Origin: Candidatus Oscillibacter excrementigallinarum
GTDB taxonomy: Bacteria > Bacillota > Clostridia > Oscillospirales > Oscillospiraceae
Reading direction: 5' to 3'
Assembly: GCA_019118245.1 (NCBI GenBank)
Contig: DWZJ01000089.1
Coordinates: forward strand, 1 to 38,269
Length of the DNA stretch: 38,269 bases
In this document: piece after piece, positions 22,531-29,346 of the stretch
How the letters are laid out: the number at the start of each line of letters is the position of its first letter
Numbering within the stretch: the stretch's first letter is position 1
Translations under genes and position numbers: made by a program
Notes under the pieces: model-generated
Told to the model about the DNA's origin: nothing
Seen by the model: the letters and a program-made list of their open reading frames with translations, nothing else
Databases searched by the model: none

Positions 22531-22576
22531 AAACACCCCGGCTGTCCATGGGACAGCCGGGGTGTTTTGTTTTTTC
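22531..22576. terminator. Terminator after the malic enzyme gene
   Basis: A perfect 17-bp stem (22531-22547 with 22551-22567) and a 3-nt loop, then TGTTTTTTC on the plus strand. Confidence 0.93.
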
Positions 22577-23135
22577 AGAACTCCACCCGGGGGACCGACT
22601 TCACCTCTCCGGTGTGGTCTCCCTCCCGGAACCACTGGACGATCTCGTCCAGGGCCTCCTCCCGGACAAAGTCGCCGCCGTGCTGGAACACCTCCGCCAT
22701 CTGCCGCTCCTGGTCCGTGGCGGCGTCGCCCCGGGCCTGCACCTGGCGGACCACGGAGCGGGTCATGGGCTTCATCATCAGCCGGTGGAAAAAGCCCAGC
22801 TTCTCCGGCGCGTAGCCCCCCTGGAGGTAGAACAGCCGCCCGCCGCTGTCGCTGCAGCCGCCGTTAATCCGGGCCTCCGTCCACAGGTCGCCGTTGCCCT
22901 GGGGCGAGATGCCCACGATGGCCGCGCCCCGGATGGTATAGCGGTCCATGGCGCTCTGGATGCCCTGCACGGTGCCCGCCAGCAGCCAGCCCATGTAGAA
23001 GATCTCCGCCTTGGGCCGCAGCTTCCCGCGGGCCTCCTTGGCGCTGTATGCCGGCACGCCGGTCCTCTCCGCCAGCAGTTGGGCGTACCGCTGGGTGTAT
23101 CCGGTCTTAGATGTGTATACGATAGCCTGGATCAT
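22575..23135 (-). CDS. Flavodoxin-domain protein
   Basis: The 186-aa protein starts MIQAIVYTSKTGYTQRYAQLLAERTG, the FMN phosphate-binding loop of flavodoxins (T/S-x-T-G). YMGWLLAGTVQGI in the middle fits the Flavodoxin_5/HemG-like group. In that group the domain carries FMN and moves electrons or oxidises protoporphyrinogen, but neither role is shown here. GGAGGGG at 23141-23147 marks ATG 23135; the longer frame has no site. It is monocistronic, and a C-terminal helical part of about 70 residues has no motif I recognise. Confidence 0.8.
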   Translation of the reverse strand: MIQAIVYTSKTGYTQRYAQLLAERTGVPAYSAKEARGKLRPKAEIFYMGWLLAGTVQGIQSAMDRYTIRGAAIVGISPQGNGDLWTEARINGGCSDSGGRLFYLQGGYAPEKLGFFHRLMMKPMTRSVVRQVQARGDAATDQERQMAEVFQHGGDFVREEALDEIVQWFREGDHTGEVKSVPRVEF

Positions 23136-23302
23136 CGGCTCCCCCTCCTTCGCGGGCGGCAGAGGTGCCGCCTCTCGTCTGGTCTCCATTATACCGCGTT
23201 TCCGCCCCATCATCAAGAGTCTGTTCCGCCGCCGAAGATCTTCAGGTCTATCCGGGCCGCGGCCCTCATAGAGTGTAGCATCACGACCGAGAGGTGGACA
23301 AC

Positions 23303-23914
23303 ATGACGATCAAGACCCGCAACGAGGTGCTGTTGGAGGGGACCGCTCCGGAGGCGCCTGCGTTCTCCCACGAAAACCACGGCGTCCGGTTCTTCCGGCT
23401 CTCCCTCCGGGTGCCCCGGCTCTCCGGCACGCCGGACATCCTGCCGGTGCTGCTGCCGGAGCCCCTGCTGCCGGCGGCGGAGGGCGGCGGCCCTCTCCAT
23501 GTCCGGGGGCAGCTCCGGTCCTTCAACAACCGCTCCGGCGTGGGGAATCGGCTGGTTCTGACGGTCTACGCCCAGGAGATCACGCCGGGGACCGGGGAGC
23601 CCTGCAACCACATCCTGCTCTCCGGCGCCCTGTGCAAGCCCCCCATCTTCCGCCGGACGCCCCTGGGCCGCAGCATCTGCGACCTGATGCTGGCGGTGAG
23701 CCGCCGGTACGGCCGGGCGGACTATCTGCCGGTGATCGCCTGGGGACAGCTGGCCGTCCAGGCCTCCCATCTCCAGGTAGGAGACGCCCTCGGCCTGGAG
23801 GGCCGGGTCCAGAGCCGCTCCTACCGCAAGGTGCTGGAGGACGGCACGGTCCAGGAGCGGGTGGCCTACGAGGTCTCCGCCATGCACCTGCTGGAGCCGG
23901 AGGCGGCGGAGTGA
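23303..23914 (+). CDS. Single-stranded DNA-binding-like protein with two OB folds
   Basis: The 203-aa protein reads as two OB folds in tandem. The second half (about 95-200) is clearly SSB-like: NHILLSGALCKPPIFRRTPLG, DYLPVIAWGQLAVQ, LEGRVQSRSYRK. The first half (NEVLLEGTAPEAPAF...VRFFRLSLRV...LHVRGQLRSF) follows the same plan but is diverged. No acidic SSB C-terminal tail (DIPF) is present; it ends EPEAAE. It is therefore probably an accessory ssDNA-binding protein and not the replicative SSB. GAGG at 23291-23294 fits ATG 23303. Its last 49 bp overlap the convergent MFS gene. Confidence 0.75.
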   Translation: MTIKTRNEVLLEGTAPEAPAFSHENHGVRFFRLSLRVPRLSGTPDILPVLLPEPLLPAAEGGGPLHVRGQLRSFNNRSGVGNRLVLTVYAQEITPGTGEPCNHILLSGALCKPPIFRRTPLGRSICDLMLAVSRRYGRADYLPVIAWGQLAVQASHLQVGDALGLEGRVQSRSYRKVLEDGTVQERVAYEVSAMHLLEPEAAE

Positions 23915-25128
23915 GCCGTTCGGCGGGCCGCCAGTGCGATGGCGCCGGCACCGCAGGCCGCCGCCAGCAGCAACCAGCCTTCCCGGCCGGCCAAACACTC
24001 CAGCAGCACCCCGTAAAGGACCTGCCCCGCCGGCTGGGCACAGAGGGAGACCGTCAGCAGCAGGGACACCACTTTTCCCACCAGGTCCGCGGGCGTTTGG
24101 GCCTGGATGTTGGCCAGCATGGTGACGGTGAACAGCGCCGCGCAGGCCATCAGAAGGAACCCTGCGGCGGTCAGCACGGCAAAGGCCGCTGCTGCCGCCA
24201 GTCCCCCCAGCAGACAGAGGCCCATGGGGATCAGGCAGGCGCCGCAGGCCAGCAGCATCACCCAGGACCGGCGGACCGTCAGCCGGGCGCCCAGCAGGCC
24301 TGCCGCCAGCCCGCCGGCCAGGCTCCCCGCCGCCATGGCGGTCTGGTTGACGCCGTACCAGGTGTCCCCCAGTCCCAGGGTCTGCTTGATGAGCACCGGC
24401 ATACTGACCACCAGCAGGGCGCTCAGCAGCAGATTGAAGGCGCAGACCAGGGCGATGTACTTCAGGATCACGGGCCGCTCCCGCCGGAGAAACCGCCCGC
24501 TCTCCGCCAGGTCGGCCCGGGCGGTCCGCCAGATGCCGGCGTCTGTGTGCCGCGGCGTGTGAGGGATGCGGATGAACAGCTCCATCACCGCCGAGGCGAA
24601 GAAGCAGGCGGAACCGCCCACCAGCACCGCCGTCACGCCGAAGGCGTCGTAGACGAGGCTCCCCAGCAGCGGTCCCAGCAGGCCGGACAGGGCGCTGACC
24701 TGGTTGATGACGGCATTGCCGTCCACCAGCCGGTCCGGCGGGCACAGCAGGGGGATGCTGGCCTGCACCGCCGGCTGATACGCCCCCGAGATACCGTACA
24801 GCAGCATCATGGCTGCCACCAGCACCGGCACCAATGGCAGACGGCCCAGCGCCAGCGCCGTCAGGGCCACCAAGGCGCAGGTGAAGAAGTCCAGTGCCAC
24901 CATGATCCGCTGCTTGTGGAGCCGGTCCGCCACCACGCCTCCCAGAGGCGTCAGCACCACCATGGGCACGAATGCCGCGGCGGAGCACAGGCCGAACAGG
25001 CTCCGGGAGCCGGTGACGTCCAGCAGGTACAAGGGCAGCACGAACCGCAGCACGGCGTTGCCCAGCAGGGAGATGATCTGCCCGATCACCACCAGGGTGA
25101 AGTCCCGACGAAACAGCTTACCGCGCAT
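23866..25128 (-). CDS. MFS transporter, probable drug or metabolite exporter
   Basis: The 420-aa membrane protein has the 12-helix MFS plan, with the loop 2-3 signature LGGVVADRLHKQR and a long central loop near residue 200. It resembles the MFS_3/enterobactin-exporter-like group and multidrug exporters. It is preceded by a 36-aa ORF that overlaps its start by 11 bp, and by a TetR-family gene with matching operator sites, so induction by a transported compound is likely. The substrate is unknown. Its 3' end overlaps the convergent SSB-like gene (23866-23914), and I see no terminator between them. Confidence 0.9.
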   Translation of the reverse strand: MRGKLFRRDFTLVVIGQIISLLGNAVLRFVLPLYLLDVTGSRSLFGLCSAAAFVPMVVLTPLGGVVADRLHKQRIMVALDFFTCALVALTALALGRLPLVPVLVAAMMLLYGISGAYQPAVQASIPLLCPPDRLVDGNAVINQVSALSGLLGPLLGSLVYDAFGVTAVLVGGSACFFASAVMELFIRIPHTPRHTDAGIWRTARADLAESGRFLRRERPVILKYIALVCAFNLLLSALLVVSMPVLIKQTLGLGDTWYGVNQTAMAAGSLAGGLAAGLLGARLTVRRSWVMLLACGACLIPMGLCLLGGLAAAAAFAVLTAAGFLLMACAALFTVTMLANIQAQTPADLVGKVVSLLLTVSLCAQPAGQVLYGVLLECLAGREGWLLLAAACGAGAIALAARRTAHSAASGSSRCMAETS

Positions 25129-25228
25129 CGTGTTCTCCCCTCCCTTCTCTTTCGGTCAGCAGGGCCCAGCCCAGCAGCCACAGGCAGACAGCCAGGTCCT
25201 GGGGCAGGATCGCATCCGTTTTTCTCAT
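25118..25228 (-). CDS. 36-aa small protein coupled to the MFS gene
   Basis: A short ORF (MRKTDAILPQDLAVCLWLLG, then WALLTEREGRGEHDAR) has a near-perfect AAGGAGG 6-7 nt before its ATG. It ends inside the first codons of the MFS gene (11-bp overlap). The middle (LAVCLWLLGWALL) could be a short membrane segment. I do not recognise it. It could be a genuine small membrane partner of the exporter, or a leader ORF whose translation opens the MFS start. The strong ribosome-binding site argues that it is translated. Confidence 0.6.
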   Translation of the reverse strand: MRKTDAILPQDLAVCLWLLGWALLTEREGRGEHDAR

Positions 25229-25243
25229 ATGGTTCCTCCTTTT

Positions 25244-25262
25244 CATACATTTAGTTGGTATG
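25244..25262. promoter_or_regulatory. Candidate TetR operator before the small ORF/MFS unit
   Basis: CATACATTTAGTTGG (25244-25258) matches the TetR-gene operator core at 25981-25995 in 12 of 15 positions, and GTATG closes it at 25258-25262. Confidence 0.6.
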
Positions 25263-25270
25263 TATTTATG

Positions 25271-25299
25271 GAAAAAGAAGCTGCCCTGCGGGCAGTTTC
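25271..25299 (-). terminator. Terminator after the TetR gene
   Basis: Read on the minus strand, a 10-bp stem with one mismatch (25299-25290 with 25286-25277) is followed by TTTTTC. It separates the TetR gene from the small ORF/MFS unit. Confidence 0.8.
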
Positions 25300-25308
25300 T
25301 TCTATTGT

Positions 25309-25962
25309 CTACAGCCGCTCCTGAGACAGGCGGCAGAAGTGTTCCCACTGGTCCAGCAACTCCTGGTCCAGAAGGTCCAGGCCCATGCTCCGCAGCATCT
25401 GGTCATAGAGCTCCATCCGGCGGCGGGTCTTCTCCGGCGTGGCGGGATAGATCATGGGGTTCAGCCACACATTGGACAACAGCAAGAGCAGTTCCCCCAG
25501 CTCCTCCGGATAGTCGGTCCGGATAGATCCGTCCGCCACCGCTTCCCGCAGAACGGGCTCCATGTAACGGGGCAGCACCTCCTCGATCATGCTGGTCAAC
25601 AGGATCGCCATCAGCTTTGGGTTCTTCAGCATATTGGGGGCTAGGACGAACAGGTCCGTCTGATCCGAATTCCCAAGAGAGGCCCGGAACATCCGCCGCA
25701 GCTTTTCTGCGCCGGTCAGGCCGGGATCGTCCCGGATGGCCTGCATCCAGGTCTCCGTCTGCTCTCCCATTCGGTCCGCGATGGCAAGGAGGATCTCCTC
25801 CTTGCCTTTGAAGTGGTGGTAGATGGCCCCCTTGGTGAGCCCCCCCAGGTGGTCGATGATGTCCTGGAGGGTGGTGTGCTCATACCCCTTCTCCATGAAC
25901 AGCTTTGCAGAGACCGTGAGGATCTTCTCCACGGTCTCCTCCGGGTGCTTGTTGCGGGCCAT
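25309..25962 (-). CDS. TetR-family transcriptional regulator
   Basis: The 217-aa repressor-type protein has an N-terminal TetR helix-turn-helix (ILTVSAKLFMEKGYEHTTLQ...LTKGAIYHHFKGKEEIL) and a helical ligand domain. ATG 25962 has GGGAGGG upstream, so the longer frame is rejected. A perfect 11-bp inverted repeat lies just upstream of the gene, and a related site lies before the MFS unit. Self-repression and repression of the exporter are therefore likely. Its ligand is unknown. Confidence 0.92.
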   Translation of the reverse strand: MARNKHPEETVEKILTVSAKLFMEKGYEHTTLQDIIDHLGGLTKGAIYHHFKGKEEILLAIADRMGEQTETWMQAIRDDPGLTGAEKLRRMFRASLGNSDQTDLFVLAPNMLKNPKLMAILLTSMIEEVLPRYMEPVLREAVADGSIRTDYPEELGELLLLLSNVWLNPMIYPATPEKTRRRMELYDQMLRSMGLDLLDQELLDQWEHFCRLSQERL

Positions 25963-25974
25963 CGCGCTCCCTCC

Positions 25975-26001
25975 CCAAAACATACTTTTAGTATGTTTTG
26001 G
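25975..26001. promoter_or_regulatory. TetR operator (11-bp inverted repeat)
   Basis: CCAAAACATAC (25975-25985) and GTATGTTTTGG (25991-26001) are perfect inverted arms around TTTTA, directly before the TetR gene. Confidence 0.8.
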
Positions 26002-26051
26002 TTATATCACATCTCCCGGTGCCTGTCAAGGACGGTTTTCGCTCCGCCGGT

Positions 26052-26570
26052 TCACTTGGTGGAAAATCCAAAGGTCCCCCGCATATCGAACAGGAACGTC
26101 AGGAAGCTCTTGGGGTAGTCGATGAACGCCCCCTGGTCCACCATGTCCAGGATCTCCGGCAGGTCCGCCCAGCGGACCTGGGCCACCTCCTCCTTTTGGA
26201 GCACCGCCGCGGACAGGTCCACGTCCCGCTCCACCAGGAAGAAGTCGTCGAATCCGCCGTCGAAGTTCACGGTGCAGGAGGGCCGCAGGGTCCCCAGGTC
26301 CAGGGGGATGCCCAGCTCCTCCCGGAACTCCCGCTCCGCCGCCTGGCGGCTGGTCTCTCCGGCATCCACGCCGCCGGCGGCGGACACGTCCCACGCCTCC
26401 GGCCAGACGGCCTTCTCCCGGGACCGCTGCTGGATCAGCAGCCGGCCCCGGCTGTCGAACACGCACACATGGACCACGGTCCGGTACTCTCCCTCCCCCT
26501 TGGGGGCGTGGCGCTCCGCCGTCCGCCCCAGGGGGAGCCGGTTCTCATCGTACAGATCCACCATTTCCAT
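26052..26570 (-). CDS. NUDIX hydrolase
   Basis: The 172-aa protein carries a full Nudix box, G66-x5-E72-x7-R80-E81-F82-x-E84-E85-x-G87 (REFREELGI). The early MEMVDLYDENRLPLGRTAERH and VWPEAWDVSAAGG match the isopentenyl-diphosphate-isomerase-like NUDIX group (YfcD type), whose substrates are mostly unproven. GGGAGG at about 26580-26586 supports the start. It stands alone on the minus strand between the TetR operator region and the CcdA-TlpA gene. Confidence 0.9.
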   Translation of the reverse strand: MEMVDLYDENRLPLGRTAERHAPKGEGEYRTVVHVCVFDSRGRLLIQQRSREKAVWPEAWDVSAAGGVDAGETSRQAAEREFREELGIPLDLGTLRPSCTVNFDGGFDDFFLVERDVDLSAAVLQKEEVAQVRWADLPEILDMVDQGAFIDYPKSFLTFLFDMRGTFGFSTK

Positions 26571-26689
26571 TGCAAACTGCCTCCCTGCCGCCCTGGGCGG
26601 CCCTGTTTTTCCCTTTTATCTTGACCGTTCCGGCCGCCGCTGTCAAGGGGGATCTCTCCGATTTTGCCGGGAGCTGTGGCAAAATCCTC

Positions 26690-26718
26690 TTTACAGCGGC
26701 GGGAAAACCCGGTATCAT
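26690..26718 (+). promoter_or_regulatory. Promoter of the CcdA-TlpA gene
   Basis: TTTACA (26690-26695), 17-bp spacer, TATCAT (26713-26718). Confidence 0.75.
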
Positions 26719-26753
26719 GACGCCATGACTTCATGAATACAGGAGGATGTCCC

Positions 26754-28007
26754 ATGGGCTTTTCCATCGAGACCAGCGTATCCGCCGTCACTGTCTTTTT
26801 ACAGGGCGCGCTGAGCTTCTTCTCCCCCTGCGTGCTGCCCCTGGTGCCGCTGTACGTCAGCTACTTGGCCGGCGGCGCCGCCGTGGTGGATGAGAACGGC
26901 GTCCGCCGCTATCCCCGGGGCAGGATCTTTTTCAACACTCTCTTCTTTGTGGCGGGCATCAGCTTCGCGTTCTTCCTGCTGGGGCTGGGCCTCTCCGCCC
27001 TGGGAACCTTCTTCCACGACTACCAGGTGTGGTTCGCCCGGGCCAGCGGCGTCATCATCCTGCTGTTCGGCCTGTACCAGCTGGGACTGGGCAGGCGGAC
27101 CATGCTGCTGGAGCAGGAGCACCGTCTCCCCTTCCGGCTGGACAAGCTGGCCATGAACCCGGCGGTGGCCCTGGTGATGGGCTTCACCTTCAGCTTCGCC
27201 TGGACGCCCTGCGTGGGCCCCACCCTCAGCAGCGTCCTGCTGATGGCCTCCTCCGGGTCCTCCGCCGCCGCGGGATTCCTGCTGATCGGCGTGTACACCC
27301 TGGGCTTTGTGCTGCCCTTCCTGGCGGTGGGGCTCTTCACCGGCACGGTGCTGGACTTCTTCAAGGCCCACCAGAACGTGGTGCGCTACACGGTGAAGCT
27401 CGGCGCGGTGCTGCTGATCGTCATGGGCATTCTGACCCTCACCGGCGCCACCGGCACCATCTCGGCGGACCTGGCCGCCGTCTCCGGCACCACGGCCCAG
27501 GAGGAGCCCGCCGCAGAGCAGGAGGACGCCACCGGCGCCCAGGAGGAGAGCGGGGAGATCCCGGTGGTCCCCGCGCCGGACTTCACCCTGACGGACCAGT
27601 ACGGCGAGACCCACACCCTGTCGGACTACCAGGGGCAGACGGTGTTTCTGAACTTCTGGGCCACCTGGTGCGGCCCCTGCAAGATGGAGATGCCGGACAT
27701 CCAGGCCCTGTACGAGGCGTGGGACGAGAACGCCGGCGACCTGGTGGTGCTGGGCGCGGCCGGGCCCGGCATCGGCCAGGAGGGCAGCGCGGAGGACATC
27801 GCCGCCTTCCTGGAGGAAAACGGCTACACCTATCCCGTGGTGATGGACGACACCGGGGCGCTGTTCTACCAGTACGGCATCAGCGCCTATCCCACCACCT
27901 TCATGATCGACACGGAGGGCAACGTCTTCGGCTACGTCCAGGGCGCCCTCACCCGGGAGGTCATGGACGACATCATCCAGCAGACCATGACCGGGCAGCG
28001 ACGATAG
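26754..28007 (+). CDS. CcdA-like membrane protein fused to a TlpA-type thioredoxin domain
   Basis: The 417-aa protein joins two redox modules. Residues 1-235 are a CcdA/DsbD-beta membrane domain of about six helices, with its redox cysteines at Cys26 (FFSPCVLPL) and Cys153 (WTPCVGPT). An acidic linker (about 240-270) leads to an exported TlpA/thioredoxin domain with WCGPC (Cys306, Cys309) and the cis-proline AYPTTF. It would carry electrons from cytosolic thioredoxin across the membrane to reduce extracellular disulfides or peroxide-type substrates. CcdA normally needs a separate thiol partner; here it is in one chain. AGGAGG at 26741-26746 fixes the start. Confidence 0.92.
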   Translation: MGFSIETSVSAVTVFLQGALSFFSPCVLPLVPLYVSYLAGGAAVVDENGVRRYPRGRIFFNTLFFVAGISFAFFLLGLGLSALGTFFHDYQVWFARASGVIILLFGLYQLGLGRRTMLLEQEHRLPFRLDKLAMNPAVALVMGFTFSFAWTPCVGPTLSSVLLMASSGSSAAAGFLLIGVYTLGFVLPFLAVGLFTGTVLDFFKAHQNVVRYTVKLGAVLLIVMGILTLTGATGTISADLAAVSGTTAQEEPAAEQEDATGAQEESGEIPVVPAPDFTLTDQYGETHTLSDYQGQTVFLNFWATWCGPCKMEMPDIQALYEAWDENAGDLVVLGAAGPGIGQEGSAEDIAAFLEENGYTYPVVMDDTGALFYQYGISAYPTTFMIDTEGNVFGYVQGALTREVMDDIIQQTMTGQRR

Positions 28008-28013
28008 AGTCGT

Positions 28014-28082
28014 CTCCCAGCACAAAGCAGAACGCCCCGCCTGGCAGAGGACTGCCGTGCGGGGCGCTCCGGCGTCTGGGAG
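28014..28082 (+). other. Nested inverted repeats after the CcdA-TlpA gene
   Basis: Three nested stems: CTCCCAG/CTGGGAG (28014-28020 with 28076-28082), CGCCCCGC/GCGGGGCG (28033-28040 with 28059-28066) and GGCA/TGCC (28043-28046 with 28053-28056). No T-run follows directly. It probably ends or protects the upstream mRNA, but it is not a classic terminator. Confidence 0.5.
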
Positions 28083-28169
28083 CATCTGGAAGGCCGTCTT
28101 GGTATTTCGTCAATTTTTCCAATATTTAATCGTTTGTTTATCATTTTTCACTTAATTACGAGAAGAATC

Positions 28170-28198
28170 TTGACAGAAACTGCCGTCAGCGCTATCAT
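28170..28198 (+). promoter_or_regulatory. Promoter of pfkA
   Basis: TTGACA (28170-28175), 17-bp spacer, TATCAT (28193-28198), preceded by an AT-rich stretch (about 28100-28165) that may act as an UP element. Confidence 0.85.
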
Positions 28199-28208
28199 CG
28201 GAGCATAG

Positions 28209-28226
28209 CCCGTCCGGCCGGACGGG
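28209..28226. promoter_or_regulatory. 18-bp perfect palindrome in the pfkA leader
   Basis: CCCGTCCGGCCGGACGGG begins about 10 bp past the -10, near the transcript start, and would sit at the 5' end of the mRNA. It could be an operator or a 5' stabilising hairpin. Confidence 0.5.
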
Positions 28227-28264
28227 TCCCTTTCGGAACGGTCACAGGAAAAGGAGGACTCTCC

Positions 28265-29275
28265 ATGGAAAACCAGATCCAACGGATCGGTGTGCTGACC
28301 AGCGGCGGCGACGCCCCCGGCATGAACGCCGCCGTCCGGGCCGTGGTGCGGACGGCACTGGACTGCCGGGTGGAGTGCGTGGGCATCCGCCGGGGCTGGA
28401 ACGGCCTGATCAACAGCGACTTCGTCCAGCTGGACACCACCAGCGTCAGCCATATCATCGACAAGGGCGGCACCATCCTCTATACCGCCCGCAGTGAGGA
28501 ATTCATGACCGAGGCGGGCCGGGACAAGGCCCTGGCCACCTGCCGCCTGCTGGGGCTGGACGGCATCGTGGCCATCGGCGGGGACGGCACCTTCCGGGGC
28601 GCCCTGGCCCTGTCCCGCCAGGCGGCGGACCGGGGATACCGGCTGCAGGTGGTGGGCATCCCCGCCACCATCGACAACGACATCGGCTGCTCCCACTACA
28701 CCATCGGATTCGACACCGCCTGCAACACCGCCGTGGAGTGCATCGATAAGCTGCGGGACACCATGCAGTCCCACGAGCGGTGCTCCGTGGTGGAGGTGAT
28801 GGGCCGCCACGCCGGCCATCTGGCCCTGTACGTGGGCCTGGGCGTGGGCGCCACCGCCGTGCTGATCCCCGAGCGGGAGGTGGACTTTGACCGGGACATC
28901 CTCGAGAAGATCCGCCAGGCCCGCCTGGCCGGCACCACCCACTACATGGTGGTGGTGGCGGAGGGCGCCGGCAGCGCCGCCGACATCGGCCGGCGCATCC
29001 ACGAGGAGCTGGGGCTGGACCCCCGGGTGACGGTGCTGGGCCACATCCAGCGAGGCGGCTCCCCCACCGCCCGGGACCGGGAGACCGCCAGCCGCATGGG
29101 CTACGAGGCGGTGATGGCCCTGGTCTCCGGCAAGGGCAACTGCGTCATCGGCACCCAGGACGGCCGCATCGTGGACCTGGACATGGAGGAGGCCCTGCAG
29201 ATGAAGAAGCCCTTCCCCATGGAGCGGTACCAGGTCCTGGAGGCCCTGACCCTCAGCGGCAGCCGCCGGCTGTGA
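28265..29275 (+). CDS. pfkA: 6-phosphofructokinase (ATP type)
   Basis: PfkA phosphorylates fructose 6-phosphate in glycolysis. The 336-aa enzyme has the ATP-site LTSGGDAPGMNAAVR and GGDGTFRGA (a glycine after GGD fits ATP use), the catalytic PATIDNDI, and the F6P-binding EVMGRHAGHLAL and GHIQRGGSP. AAAGGAGG lies about 6 nt before the ATG. It is monocistronic with a consensus-like promoter and a strong terminator. Confidence 0.97.
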   Translation: MENQIQRIGVLTSGGDAPGMNAAVRAVVRTALDCRVECVGIRRGWNGLINSDFVQLDTTSVSHIIDKGGTILYTARSEEFMTEAGRDKALATCRLLGLDGIVAIGGDGTFRGALALSRQAADRGYRLQVVGIPATIDNDIGCSHYTIGFDTACNTAVECIDKLRDTMQSHERCSVVEVMGRHAGHLALYVGLGVGATAVLIPEREVDFDRDILEKIRQARLAGTTHYMVVVAEGAGSAADIGRRIHEELGLDPRVTVLGHIQRGGSPTARDRETASRMGYEAVMALVSGKGNCVIGTQDGRIVDLDMEEALQMKKPFPMERYQVLEALTLSGSRRL

Positions 29276-29301
29276 GGACAAACCCGAACGAATGAAACAG
29301 G

Positions 29302-29335
29302 CAGCCCCCGGCTTGTGCCGGGGGCTGTCTGCTTT
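29302..29335. terminator. Terminator between pfkA and the ammonia-lyase gene
   Basis: A perfect 11-bp stem (29302-29312 with 29317-29327) and a 4-nt loop are followed by TCTGCTTTTC. It serves a convergent junction. Confidence 0.85.
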
Positions 29336-29346
29336 TCTATTCTTTT

